A stretch of DNA of 64,000 nucleotides from NCBI RefSeq assembly GCF_014635305.1, contig NZ_BMCS01000001.1, forward strand, positions 186,001 through 250,000. Direction: 5' to 3'. The stretch comes from Williamsia phyllosphaerae (lineage in GTDB: Bacteria; Actinomycetota; Actinomycetes; Mycobacteriales; Mycobacteriaceae). Of the stretch, positions 7,504-16,706 are shown one piece after another (position 1 is the first letter of the stretch; each line of letters opens with the position of its first letter). Under the pieces are notes generated by a model, which saw nothing but the letters and a program-made list of their open reading frames with translations, searched no databases and was not told where the DNA came from. The position numbers and the translations under genes are program-made.

Positions 7504-10434
7504 TTGATCGCAATCCTGGTTGCCCTGGCCCTCACGGCTCTGGCTGCACCTGCGATCATCTCGTGGCTCGGCCGCCGAGGGTTCTACCTGCTCGCCGTGG
7601 CCCCGGCGGCGTCGATGATCGCCGTCATCGCCGACTGGCCCTCCGAGGGAACTCCACCGCGCACCGAGACCATCACCTGGGTCCCCGCGCTCCAGATGGA
7701 CATCGTCCTGCGCATGGACACCCTCGCCGCGGTCATGTCGATCCTCGTGCTCGGCGTCGGCGCGCTGGTCCTCTGTTACTGCGCCGAGTACTTCGACGAG
7801 ATCAAGCGCCGGGTCGCGGGCTTCGCCGCGCAGATGGTCGCGTTCACCTTCGCCATGTTCGGCCTGGTGACGAGCAACAACATGATCGTGCTCTACATCT
7901 TCTGGGAAGCGACGACGGTCCTGTCGTTCCTGCTGGTCGGCTTCTACGCACAGCGCGCGACGTCCCGCCGGGCCGCGACGCAGGCCCTGCTGGTGACCAC
8001 CGCGGGCGGTCTGGCCATGCTGGCCGGCATCGTCATGCTGGGCGAACGCGCGGGCAGCTATCTGCTCTCCGACATCCTGGCCGAACCCCCGTCGGGGATG
8101 TTGGTCAGCATCGCGATCGTCCTCATACTGATCGGCGCGATCAGCAAGTCCGCGATCGTCCCGTTCCACTTCTGGCTCCCCGGTGCGATGGCGGCCCCGA
8201 CCCCGGTCAGCGCGTATCTGCACGCGGCCGCGATGGTCAAGGCCGGCATCTTCCTCGTGGCGCGTCTGGCCCCGGGCTTCTCCGACGACGTCGCCTGGCA
8301 GGTGACCGTCGTCGGACTCGGCCTGCTGACGATGGTGCTGGGCGGATGGCGATCGCTGCGGGAGTTCGACCTCAAACTCATCCTGGCGTTCGGCACGGTG
8401 TCCCAGCTCGGCTTCCTGATGGTGCTCGTCGGTCTCGGCGACACCAACGCGGCGCTGGCAGGCATGGCGATGTTGGTGGCGCACGCGTTCTTCAAGGCGT
8501 CGCTGTTCATGGTGGTCGGCGTCATCGACCACTCCACCGGTACCCGCGACGTCCGCAAGCTGGCCCGTCTGGGTGCGGCCGCACCGGCGCTGGCGATCAT
8601 CGCGGGACTGTCGTCGTTCAGCATGGCCGGACTCCCCATCACGCTCGGCTTCGTCGGCAAGGAGGCCGCCCTCGGCGCCTACTCGCAGGGCGGCCCGCTG
8701 ACGGACTGGCAGTCGATCACCGCCACCGCGATCATCGTGTTCGGTTCGATCCTGACGATGGCGTACACGATCCGCTTCATGGCGGGCGCTTTCGGCCGCA
8801 AGGTCCGACGCGAACCCAGCCTCGCCGTCGCGAAGATGCACCACCCGTCGGCGGCGTTCATGGCGCCCGCGGGGTTGCTCGCGGTGCTGGGTGTGGCCGC
8901 CGGGTTCGCCAGCGGCCCGGTCGGTTCACTGTTCGAGCCGTACGCGAAGACGCTGCCCAACCACGGGCACGAGATCGAGCACCTCGCCCTGTGGCACGGG
9001 TTCAAGCTGCCGCTGCTGCTCACCGCGATCGTCATCGTCGGCGGTGTCACCGTGTTCCTGCTGCTGCGTCGCCGTCGTCGGCGCCTCGGGTTCACCTCGC
9101 CGCCGCTGGGCAACGCCGACCGCATCTACGACTACGTGCTCCGCGGCGCCGACACGGCCTCGCTGGCGCTGACCCGGGTCACTCAGCGTGGTTCGCTGCC
9201 GCTGACCCAGGGCGTCATCATGGTCACCCTGATCATCGTGCCCACCGTCGCGTTGTTCCTCGGCGCGCGGAACCGGTTGGACATCAACGGTTTCGACTCG
9301 GTCATCCAGGTGGTCATCGGCGGGATCATGATCGCCGCGGCCATCTCGGCGACCCTGCTGCGCAACCGTCTGGCCGCCGCGCTCGTCGTCGGTGTGACCG
9401 GCTACGGGTGCGGCATGCTGTTCGCGTTCTACGGCGCCCCCGACCTCGCGTTGACGCAGTTCCTCGTCGAGACGCTGACGCTGGTCATCTTCGTGCTCGT
9501 GCTGCGCAAGCTGCCCGCCGAGGCCGAGGCCCGCCACACCACCGGGTTCAAACCGCTGCGCGCCCTGATCGGTCTGGCCTTCGGCGCCCTGCTCGTCGTG
9601 GTGGGCCTGTTCGCCGCGGGCGCGCGCAGCACCATCCCGATGCACGTCGACATCCCCGAGGCGGCCTACAAACTGGGCAACGGCGCCAACGCCGTCAACG
9701 TCCTGCTCGTCGACATCCGCGCGTGGGACACCCTCGGCGAGGTGTCAGTGCTGCTCGTCGCGGCCACCGGCGTCGCGTCGATGGTCTTCCGCCACCGCCG
9801 CTTCGGTTCCGCACCGCGCGTCGCCGACGCCGCGCGCCTGCAGGGCGCGAACCCCGACATCGACGACGGTGTGCCGTCGGCGCGCACCACCTGGTTGCGC
9901 GGCAGCGACTTCCGCGACCCGCGACACCGCTCGATGGTGCTCGAGGCGACCACCCGACTCATCTTCCCGACCATGGTCGTGGCGTCGATCTACTTCTTCT
10001 ACGCCGGGCACAACGCACCCGGCGGAGGTTTCGCCGGCGGCCTCACGATGGGCATGGCGCTGGTGCTGCGCTACCTCGCGGGTGGTCGATACGAACTCGG
10101 CGAGGCCATCCCGATCGACGCGGGCCGCATCCTGGGCCTCGGACTCGGGATGTCGGTGTCGACCGCGATCGCGTCCGTGCTCGCCGGGGCCCCGGCCCTG
10201 TCGTCGGCCACCCTCGAGGTCACCCTGCCGGTGCTCGGCCACATCAAGCTCGTCACCGCACTGTTCTTCGACCTCGGCGTCTACCTCATCGTCGTCGGCC
10301 TGGTGCTCGACGTGCTGCGCAGTCTCGGTGCGCGCCTGGACATCGAGGAGACCGCGACCACCGCAGCCGGCTCCCGTGCGGCCAACGACGCGGCGTTCGC
10401 CGGGCCCGAGATCGACGGGACGGTGAGCCGATGA
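7504..10434 (+). CDS. mrpA: Mrp Na+(K+)/H+ antiporter subunit A with fused MrpB domain
   Basis: MrpA is the largest subunit of the hetero-oligomeric Mrp cation/proton antiporter and is related to complex I subunit NuoL. The 976 residues begin with a NuoL-like proton channel with FWEATTVLSFLLVGFY, SKSAIVPFHFWLP and MAAPTPVSAYLHAAAMVKAG. An MbhD-type segment follows around residues 600-700, with YGAPDLALTQFLVET. The C-terminal 150 residues are an MrpB domain (FFYAGHNAPGGGFAGGL). The TTG start is supported by GGAG at 7494-7497 with 6 nt spacing. A TAAGGT at 7421-7426 is a possible -10, which would leave a leader of about 70 nt. All six genes overlap head to tail. Confidence 0.93.
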   Translation: MIAILVALALTALAAPAIISWLGRRGFYLLAVAPAASMIAVIADWPSEGTPPRTETITWVPALQMDIVLRMDTLAAVMSILVLGVGALVLCYCAEYFDEIKRRVAGFAAQMVAFTFAMFGLVTSNNMIVLYIFWEATTVLSFLLVGFYAQRATSRRAATQALLVTTAGGLAMLAGIVMLGERAGSYLLSDILAEPPSGMLVSIAIVLILIGAISKSAIVPFHFWLPGAMAAPTPVSAYLHAAAMVKAGIFLVARLAPGFSDDVAWQVTVVGLGLLTMVLGGWRSLREFDLKLILAFGTVSQLGFLMVLVGLGDTNAALAGMAMLVAHAFFKASLFMVVGVIDHSTGTRDVRKLARLGAAAPALAIIAGLSSFSMAGLPITLGFVGKEAALGAYSQGGPLTDWQSITATAIIVFGSILTMAYTIRFMAGAFGRKVRREPSLAVAKMHHPSAAFMAPAGLLAVLGVAAGFASGPVGSLFEPYAKTLPNHGHEIEHLALWHGFKLPLLLTAIVIVGGVTVFLLLRRRRRRLGFTSPPLGNADRIYDYVLRGADTASLALTRVTQRGSLPLTQGVIMVTLIIVPTVALFLGARNRLDINGFDSVIQVVIGGIMIAAAISATLLRNRLAAALVVGVTGYGCGMLFAFYGAPDLALTQFLVETLTLVIFVLVLRKLPAEAEARHTTGFKPLRALIGLAFGALLVVVGLFAAGARSTIPMHVDIPEAAYKLGNGANAVNVLLVDIRAWDTLGEVSVLLVAATGVASMVFRHRRFGSAPRVADAARLQGANPDIDDGVPSARTTWLRGSDFRDPRHRSMVLEATTRLIFPTMVVASIYFFYAGHNAPGGGFAGGLTMGMALVLRYLAGGRYELGEAIPIDAGRILGLGLGMSVSTAIASVLAGAPALSSATLEVTLPVLGHIKLVTALFFDLGVYLIVVGLVLDVLRSLGARLDIEETATTAAGSRAANDAAFAGPEIDGTVSR

Positions 10435-11054
10435 GCGTCAACCTCGGACTGCTGATCGTCGTCGGGCTCGTCGCCGCCTGCGGCGTGTACCTGCTCCTCG
10501 AACGCAGCCTCATCCGGATGCTGCTCGGACTGTTGCTGGTGGGCAACGCCATCAATTTGCTGATCATCACGATCACCGGCAGCATGGGCAACCCACCGAT
10601 CTACGGCCGCGACTCCGACAGCCGCACCGGCGACTCCGATCCCCTGGCCCAGGGCATGGTGCTGACGGCGATCGTCATCACCATGGGCATCGCGGCGTTC
10701 GTGCTCGCCCTCGCCTACCGCTCGTTCGTCATCAACACCGACGACGACGTCGACGACGACCCCGAGGACATCAAGGTCAAGAGCCAGTCGCTGGCCAGTG
10801 CGCCCGACCGCGACCGCAGCGACGATCCCGTCACCGGTACCGACACGAAGATCGGCGACATGTTCGACGACGAGGGCAACCCGTTGTCGGAGGAGGAGAT
10901 CCGCTCCCGCAAGCGCAACCGGATCGAGGCCGACCTCATGCCCGAGGGGGTCTCGGAGAACACCACCGACGACCTCATCGAGGACGACACCGACGACGGC
11001 CCCGAGCCGACCGACGACAGCGCGAACACCGGGAAGGGGGGCGACCAGACATGA
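10431..11054 (+). CDS. mrpC: Mrp antiporter subunit C with long acidic tail
   Basis: MrpC resembles NuoK of complex I. The first 100 residues contain three transmembrane helices with the family motifs LLERSLIRMLLGLLLVGNAINLL and DPLAQGMVLTAIVITMG. The remaining roughly 100 residues are cytoplasmic and extremely acidic, with DDDVDDDPED and several further Asp/Glu clusters. Typical MrpC proteins end soon after the third helix, so this tail is an addition. Start ATG overlaps the mrpA stop and the stop overlaps the mrpD ATG. Confidence 0.92.
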   Translation: MSVNLGLLIVVGLVAACGVYLLLERSLIRMLLGLLLVGNAINLLIITITGSMGNPPIYGRDSDSRTGDSDPLAQGMVLTAIVITMGIAAFVLALAYRSFVINTDDDVDDDPEDIKVKSQSLASAPDRDRSDDPVTGTDTKIGDMFDDEGNPLSEEEIRSRKRNRIEADLMPEGVSENTTDDLIEDDTDDGPEPTDDSANTGKGGDQT

Positions 11055-12655
11055 TCGACCAGCACTGGTTCGCGACCCTGATCGTCATCCCGTTCCTCGT
11101 CCCGCTCGGCGGCGCGGCACTCACCCTGGTCATGGGTCGCAGCCCCCGCGTGCAGCGCGCGGTCACCGTCGTCGCGATCTCCGCCGCGTTCGTGGCGTCG
11201 TGCATGCTGCTCTACCTGACCAACCGCTACGGCACCTACGCGCTGCACGTCGGCGGCTGGGACGGCAAGGGCTACAGCAACGGTCCCCTGGGCATCACCC
11301 TCGTCGTCGACCAGCTCTCGTCGCTCATGCTGGTCGTCTCGACGGCTGTGCTGCTGTGCGTCGTCCTCTACGCCGTCGGGCAGGGTATCCGCGACGGCAC
11401 GACCGAACAGCCGGTCTCGATCTTCCTGCCGACCTACCTCGCACTGACGGCGGGTGTCTGCAACGCCTTCCTCGCGGGCGACCTGTTCAACCTCTACGTC
11501 TCGTTCGAGGTGCTGCTCGCCGCCAGCTTCGTGTTGCTCACCCTCGGCGCCAGCGCCGACCGCGTCCGCGCGGGCGTCTCCTACGTGATGGTGTCGATGG
11601 TGTCGTCGCTGATCTTCCTGGCGGGCATCGCCTTCGCCTACGCGGCGACGGGAACGCTGAACCTCGCCGAGATGGCGATCCGACTCCAGGACATCCCCGA
11701 GGGCACGCGCGGTGCGCTCTACGCGGTCCTGCTCGTGGCGTTCGGCATCAAGGCCGCGGTGTTCCCGCTGTCGACGTGGCTACCCGACTCGTATCCGACC
11801 GCGCCGGCACCGGTCACCGCCGTGTTCGCCGGGTTGCTGACCAAGGTCGGTGTGTACGCGATCATCCGCGCGCACACGCTGCTGTTCCCCGGCGGATCGA
11901 TGGACACCGTCCTGCTGGTCGCCGGCCTGCTGACGATGCTGGTCGGCATCTTCGGCGCCATTGCCCAGTCCGACATCAAACGACTGCTGTCGTTCACCCT
12001 GGTCAGCCACATCGGCTACATGATCTTCGGTATCGCGCTGTCGTCGAGGTTCGGGCTGTCAGGCGCCATCTTCTACGTGGCGCACCACATTCTCGTGCAG
12101 ACCACACTGTTCCTGGTGGTGGGACTCATCGAACGTCAGGCGGGCTCGGCGTCGTTGCGGCGCCTCGGCGGGCTCGCGGCGAGCCCCCTGCTGGCCGGGT
12201 TGTTCCTCGTCCCCGCCCTCAATCTCGGTGGCATCCCGCCGTTCTCCGGGTTCATCGGCAAGGTCGCGCTCATCGAGGCGGGCGTTCAGGACGGCAGCGT
12301 CCTCGCCTGGCTGCTGGTCGCCGGGTCCGTCGTCACCAGCCTGCTGACCCTCTACGTCATGGCCCGCGTCTGGACCAAGGCGTTCTGGCGTCCGCGCGCC
12401 GACGCCCCCGAGGGCGACATGGCCGACGTCGGACCGTCGGCTCTGGTCGAGGAAGCCGGTGACATCGCGTTCGGCGATCGCGCCGACGTCGGGCGGATGC
12501 CGGTCGGCATGGTGGTGCCCACGCTGATCATGGTCGTCGCCGGTGTGGCGCTGACCCTGTGGGCCGGACCGATCTTCGACTTCACCAACGCCGCGGCCGC
12601 CGATCTCACCGACTCGAACATCTACCTCGACGCCGTCTTGGGAGGGACCCGATGA
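11051..12655 (+). CDS. mrpD: Mrp antiporter subunit D
   Basis: MrpD is the second NuoL/M/N-like proton channel of the antiporter. The 534 residues contain about 14 transmembrane segments. Landmarks are DLFNLYVSFEVLLAASFVLL, which includes the conserved channel Glu, FGIKAAVFPLSTWLPDSYPTAP with the conserved Lys, and DIKRLLSFTLVSHIGYM. It overlaps mrpC and mrpE by 4 bp each, consistent with fixed stoichiometry in one complex. Confidence 0.93.
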   Translation: MIDQHWFATLIVIPFLVPLGGAALTLVMGRSPRVQRAVTVVAISAAFVASCMLLYLTNRYGTYALHVGGWDGKGYSNGPLGITLVVDQLSSLMLVVSTAVLLCVVLYAVGQGIRDGTTEQPVSIFLPTYLALTAGVCNAFLAGDLFNLYVSFEVLLAASFVLLTLGASADRVRAGVSYVMVSMVSSLIFLAGIAFAYAATGTLNLAEMAIRLQDIPEGTRGALYAVLLVAFGIKAAVFPLSTWLPDSYPTAPAPVTAVFAGLLTKVGVYAIIRAHTLLFPGGSMDTVLLVAGLLTMLVGIFGAIAQSDIKRLLSFTLVSHIGYMIFGIALSSRFGLSGAIFYVAHHILVQTTLFLVVGLIERQAGSASLRRLGGLAASPLLAGLFLVPALNLGGIPPFSGFIGKVALIEAGVQDGSVLAWLLVAGSVVTSLLTLYVMARVWTKAFWRPRADAPEGDMADVGPSALVEEAGDIAFGDRADVGRMPVGMVVPTLIMVVAGVALTLWAGPIFDFTNAAAADLTDSNIYLDAVLGGTR

Positions 12656-13479
12656 CCCGCCCGATGGGACACGCACCGGCCAAGGGACCGATCCGTGGCC
12701 GCATCCACCACGCCTGGCGGATGAGTTTCATGTTCTGCTGGTGGAACCTTTCCCGCGCGGCCGTCGGCCTGCGCAACCGCCTGCACGGATTCGGGTGGCT
12801 CGGTGCCGACGGCCGCGAGGTCGCCGTCCGCCTGTGGACGATCGCCTGGCTGACCTTCGTCTGGGTCCTGCTGTGGGGCACGGTGTCGTGGGCCAACGTC
12901 CTCGGCGGGATCGTGGTCGCGCTGCTGATCATCTATCTGCTGCCCCTCCCCCGGGTCCCGGTCGAGGGCCGCATCCACCCGGCGACGGTCGTGCTGCTCG
13001 TCGCCCGACTGTTCTGGGACTTCGTCGTCTCCAGCGCCGAGGTCGGGTTCGCCGCGATCCGCCCTCGCCGACCACCGCTGTCGGCCGTGCTCCGGACGCG
13101 TCTGGCGATCAAGTCCGACATGGTGCTCACCCTGGCCGTCGACTACCTCAACCTGGTCCCCGGCACGATGGTCGTCGAGATCGATCATCGGCGCCGACTG
13201 CTCTACGTCCACGTGTTCGACGTGAGCAGCGAGAAGAAGGTGCGGGACTTCTACAAGCAGGTGGCGACCGTCGAACGGCTGTTCATCCGCGCGTTCGAGC
13301 GCGACAGTGAGTGGCATCCGAGTCCGTACCACGGCATCGACGAGGAGTTCCACCACGTGCCGTCCAGCCTGCGCGAACACCTGCAGACCGCGACCGACAA
13401 GCAGATGGACGGCGGTCGGGGCCGGCGGGACGCCCCGGTGCCGGACGCACGCGGGACCGGATCGGAAGGCACATCATGA
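12652..13479 (+). CDS. mrpE: Mrp antiporter subunit E
   Basis: MrpE is a small membrane subunit needed for assembly of the antiporter. The family core, from about residue 65 to 225, includes WLTFVWVLLWGTVSWANVLGG, the LVPGTM motif and the cytoplasmic HVFDV. At 275 residues it is longer than the usual 160-200 because of a 60-residue N-terminal extension with an amphipathic FCWWNLSR stretch and a polar C-terminal tail. It overlaps mrpD and mrpF. Confidence 0.88.
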   Translation: MTRPMGHAPAKGPIRGRIHHAWRMSFMFCWWNLSRAAVGLRNRLHGFGWLGADGREVAVRLWTIAWLTFVWVLLWGTVSWANVLGGIVVALLIIYLLPLPRVPVEGRIHPATVVLLVARLFWDFVVSSAEVGFAAIRPRRPPLSAVLRTRLAIKSDMVLTLAVDYLNLVPGTMVVEIDHRRRLLYVHVFDVSSEKKVRDFYKQVATVERLFIRAFERDSEWHPSPYHGIDEEFHHVPSSLREHLQTATDKQMDGGRGRRDAPVPDARGTGSEGTS

Positions 13480-13805
13480 TGGTCGTCTGGATCATCGCCG
13501 CGGTACTGCTGATGGCCGCGGCGATCATCACCACCGTGCGGATCCTGCTGGGGCCCAACACCCTCGACCGACTGGTCGCGCTGGACACCCTGGTCGCGTT
13601 GTCGATGTGCAGCCTCGGGGTCTGGGCGGCCTACAGCCTCGACTCCACCGTCGTACCGGCCATCGTGGCGTTGTCGCTGCTGAGCTTCGTGGGATCGGTC
13701 GCCATCGCCCGCTTCCGTGTCCGCGACGACGTCGTCCGTGCCGGGACGCCCGGATCCGACGACGTCGACGCGGGCTCGCCGTCCCCGGGAAGCGAGCGCA
13801 CATGA
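13476..13805 (+). CDS. mrpF: Mrp antiporter subunit F
   Basis: This is a 109-residue subunit with three predicted transmembrane helices and the family motif RILLGPNTLDRLVALDTLVA around residues 22-41, whose Asp residues are conserved and needed for transport in studied homologues. The ATG at 13476 overlaps the mrpE stop, and a second ATG follows directly. The C-terminal 25 residues are polar. Confidence 0.9.
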   Translation: MMVVWIIAAVLLMAAAIITTVRILLGPNTLDRLVALDTLVALSMCSLGVWAAYSLDSTVVPAIVALSLLSFVGSVAIARFRVRDDVVRAGTPGSDDVDAGSPSPGSERT

Positions 13806-14134
13806 TCTCCGACATCATCGTCGCCGTCCTCGTGCTCAGCGGCTCGGTGCTCGCACTGACCGCCTCCATCGGGGTGCTGCGCTTCCCGGACACGATGACG
13901 CGGATGCACGCGGCCACCAAACCGCAGACCTTCGGGTTGTTGCTGATCCTCGTGGGCGCGATGATCCGGCTCTCCGGCAGCGTCGACTTCGGGATGCTCG
14001 TGCTCTCCGGGCTGTTCGCGTTGATCACCGCACCGGTGGTCGCCCACCGGATCGGTCGGCTCGCCTACCAGGAACAACGCGCCCGTGACGACCTGATGCG
14101 CGACGGCGACATGGATTCCGGCGCCTCGCACTGA
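13802..14134 (+). CDS. mrpG: Mrp antiporter subunit G
   Basis: MrpG is the last antiporter subunit, with 110 residues and three helices. The diagnostic IGVLRFPDTMTRMHAATKPQTFG stretch is recognisable around residues 22-44. The ATG overlaps the mrpF stop by 4 bp. The operon ends here and a lower-GC spacer follows. Confidence 0.9.
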   Translation: MISDIIVAVLVLSGSVLALTASIGVLRFPDTMTRMHAATKPQTFGLLLILVGAMIRLSGSVDFGMLVLSGLFALITAPVVAHRIGRLAYQEQRARDDLMRDGDMDSGASH

Positions 14135-14155
14135 GTTATCGTTAGTCACGGAAAC

Positions 14156-14169
14156 TGTGCATTCGCACA
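14156..14169. promoter_or_regulatory. Inverted repeat upstream of the PucR-type regulator gene
   Basis: TGTGC-ATTC-GCACA is a perfect 5-bp-arm palindrome in the unusually AT-rich spacer between mrpG and the regulator gene. It sits about 100 nt before the start codon, near TTATAC-like promoter sequence. It may be an operator, possibly autoregulatory. Confidence 0.4.
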
Positions 14170-14263
14170 CTTTCAGGGCGAAATCTTATACGTTAATGTC
14201 CACAACACGGATTAATCACGCGCGGGCACGGGGGTGCGTGGGATACGAGCGGGGAGCAACACC

Positions 14264-15547
14264 ATGACGACTCAAAGCAGGGGTCTGGAGATCAACACCA
14301 TCGAGGGCACAGATCTCGCGGCCAACGCGACGCTCCGGGTCGCCGGACGGCCCGCATCGCGGACCCTGGCCGACATCAACAAGCTCGCGACGGAGATGGT
14401 GGGGCACTTCGCCGACAACGTCGTCCCCTGCGGCACCCTGCCCGGCGAGCAACTGCACGGCGACGTCACCCAGGTGACGCAGACCTGCCTGCGGCTCGCC
14501 ATCGAGATGCTCGACGACCAGACCCTCCCCGGTGACGCGCAGCTCGCCCAGATCCGCGAGTCCGCTGCCCAGTGGGCGCGCGAGGGCGTCCCGCTCGACA
14601 CGATCATCCACACGTACCACGAGGGCATCAAGATCGGTTTCGACCTGATCGCCGCGCAGGCCGGCGCCGACGACCTCGGCGACCTGGTCTCCGGGTTCAA
14701 GCTGGTCATGAAGCTGCTCGACACCTTCACCGCCAACGTCGCCACCGCCTACGTCGAGGAACAGCGACTCGTCGCCAGCCAGCACCAGTCCGCGACGCAG
14801 ACACTGATGTCGGCGCTGCTGTCCGGCCACACCGCGTCGGCGGTCGCACGCCAGACGGGCATCCCGATCGCCAACCGCTACCAGGTGGTGTCGCTGTCGA
14901 TGGCGCCGCACCCCGACGAGCTCGACCCGCGGGTCAACACCAAGATCGCCGCGCGACGCAAGCTCCGCCGCGTGCAGTCCGCGCTGGCCACGATGTTCAA
15001 CTCGCGGGCGCTGACGCTGCTCAGCAACAGCGGTGGCACCGTGCTCGTCCCCGCCGATCCCGACCTGCCCCTGCTGACCACCGAACTGCTCGCGGAGTTG
15101 TCGGTGCACGCCGAGGCACCGATCATCGCCACGCAGTCGATCGGCGCGACCGAGAAGATCCCGGATCTGTCCGACGAGACGCACGATCTGATGGACCTGG
15201 TCCGCGCGATCCGGCGCCCGCCCGGCCTGTACGAGATGCAGGATCTGCTCATCGAGTACCAGATCACCCGCCCGGGCCCGGCCCGCGATCACCTCGCGTC
15301 CACGCTGAACCCGTTGGACAGCCACCCCGAGCTGCTCGAGACCCTGCGCGTGCACCTCGAGACCGGGTTGAACCGCAAGAGCACCGGGCGGCGGATGCAC
15401 ATCCACCCGAACACCGTCGACTACCGGCTGCGTCGCATCACCCAGACCACCGGCATCGATCTGGCCCTGCCCGAGGGCATCTCGCGCGCACACATCGCGC
15501 TGCTCGCGCTCGACCTGCAGACGCAGGCAGCGCGACCCATGGTCTGA
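14264..15547 (+). CDS. PucR/CdaR-type transcriptional regulator with RsbRD-like N-terminus
   Basis: The 427-residue protein has an all-helical N-terminal region (about residues 25-165) resembling the RsbRD N-terminal sensor domain found in many actinobacterial PucR regulators. A GGDEF-like linker region follows. The C-terminal helix-turn-helix is of the PucR type (about residues 355-420), with LETGLNRKSTGRRMHIHPNTVDYRLRRI spanning the helices. ATG at 14264 has GGGGAG at 14251-14256. It stands just after the Mrp operon but has its own spacer of 129 nt, so the target genes are not obvious. It converges on GCS2. Confidence 0.82.
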   Translation: MTTQSRGLEINTIEGTDLAANATLRVAGRPASRTLADINKLATEMVGHFADNVVPCGTLPGEQLHGDVTQVTQTCLRLAIEMLDDQTLPGDAQLAQIRESAAQWAREGVPLDTIIHTYHEGIKIGFDLIAAQAGADDLGDLVSGFKLVMKLLDTFTANVATAYVEEQRLVASQHQSATQTLMSALLSGHTASAVARQTGIPIANRYQVVSLSMAPHPDELDPRVNTKIAARRKLRRVQSALATMFNSRALTLLSNSGGTVLVPADPDLPLLTTELLAELSVHAEAPIIATQSIGATEKIPDLSDETHDLMDLVRAIRRPPGLYEMQDLLIEYQITRPGPARDHLASTLNPLDSHPELLETLRVHLETGLNRKSTGRRMHIHPNTVDYRLRRITQTTGIDLALPEGISRAHIALLALDLQTQAARPMV

Positions 15548-15552
15548 GTTCG

Positions 15553-15568
15553 GACACCGCGAGGTGTC
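15553..15568. terminator. Short hairpin between convergent genes
   Basis: GACACC pairs with GGTGTC around a GCGA tetraloop in the 28-nt gap between the regulator gene and GCS2. It is a compact candidate for a bidirectional terminator. Confidence 0.35.
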
Positions 15569-15575
15569 GTCGCGC

Positions 15576-16706
15576 TCAGCGTCCGAGTTCGTGGACGACG
15601 AGTGCGACGACGTCACGCATGTCGCCGGTCCGCTCGAAGACCGTGCGCTGCCGCTGATAAGAGCCGCGTCCGCCGGTGATCTCGGCTACCGAGGCCAGTT
15701 CGTCGACACAGTCCAGTCGGCGGGCCACCGGCTCGAGCCGGGTGAGGATGTCGGCGAGGTCGTCGGTGACGAGCCGCTCGTTGCAGTCCGCGTCCTGGAT
15801 GATCACCGCGTCGAGCCCGTAACGCGCTGCGCGCCACTTGTTCTCCTGCACCAACCACGGCGCCATCTCCCGCGGCAGGGTTCCCGCGGTGAGCTGGGCG
15901 TCGATGTCGACCACGAGGCAGTGGATCAGCGCGACGATCGCCTCGAGCTCGCGGACGTTCGTGGCGCCGTCGCAGACCCGGACCTCGACCGTGCCCAGTC
16001 GCGGCGACGGGCGGATGTCCCAACGGATCTCGTTGACGTGATCGATGATCCCGGTGGTCTTCTGGTCGGCGACGAAGGCCTCGAACTCGCCCCACTGCGA
16101 GAACTGGAAAGGCAGCCCGGCGGTCGGCAGCTGCTGGAACATCATGGCGCGGTTGCTCGCGTACCCGGTGTCCTGTCCCGACCACATCGGTGACGACGCC
16201 GAGATCGCCAACAGATGCGGGTAATAGGCCAGCAAGGCGTTGACGATCGGGAGCACCTTGTCGCGGCGGTCGATGCCGACGTGCACGTGCACGCCCCAGA
16301 TCAGCATCTGGCGTCCCCACCACTGGGTGCGTTCGATCAGCTCGGCGTAGCGCGGCGCCTCGGTGAGCTGCTGGGTCGACCACTCGGCGAACGGATGTGT
16401 GCCGCCGCCGTAGAGGTTGACGCCCAGGTCGTCGCCGATGCCTCGGACGACGCCGAGCGTGCGGCGCAGATCGGCCATCGCCTCGGCGGTGGTGGTGCAG
16501 ATCCCCGTCACCAACTCGACGGTGTTGCGCAGCAGTTCCTTGTGGATACGTCCCTGCGACGCCGGGTCGTCGAGTTCGACGACCCGGTCGAACAGTGCGG
16601 CAGCCGAATTCGAGAGGTCACCGGTCACCTTGTCGACGAGTGCGAACTCCCACTCGACGCCGATGGTGGGGGCCGGTGAGCCCCGGAACTCGATGGCCTC
16701 GATCAC
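15576..16706 (-). CDS. Glutamate-cysteine ligase family 2 (YbdK-type carboxylate-amine ligase)
   Basis: This 376-residue protein matches the GCS2 family, ATP-dependent ligases that join glutamate to cysteine or other amines. The N-terminal TIGVEWEFALVD holds the conserved Glu residues of the ATP/Mg site, and HPFAEW and WGVHVHVGI are further family blocks. It corresponds by neighbourhood to Rv0433 next to sodC. Because mycothiol is the main thiol in this group, the in vivo product is uncertain. The GTG start overlaps the sodC stop (GTGA), so it is translated from the sodC message. Confidence 0.87.
   Translation of the reverse strand: MIEAIEFRGSPAPTIGVEWEFALVDKVTGDLSNSAAALFDRVVELDDPASQGRIHKELLRNTVELVTGICTTTAEAMADLRRTLGVVRGIGDDLGVNLYGGGTHPFAEWSTQQLTEAPRYAELIERTQWWGRQMLIWGVHVHVGIDRRDKVLPIVNALLAYYPHLLAISASSPMWSGQDTGYASNRAMMFQQLPTAGLPFQFSQWGEFEAFVADQKTTGIIDHVNEIRWDIRPSPRLGTVEVRVCDGATNVRELEAIVALIHCLVVDIDAQLTAGTLPREMAPWLVQENKWRAARYGLDAVIIQDADCNERLVTDDLADILTRLEPVARRLDCVDELASVAEITGGRGSYQRQRTVFERTGDMRDVVALVVHELGR

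Noticed and set aside
7294..8844. A 516-codon minus-strand open frame opposite mrpA
   Set aside because: The composition (Gln/His/Arg/Asp-rich) is typical of antisense to membrane-protein genes, and no start signal is present.
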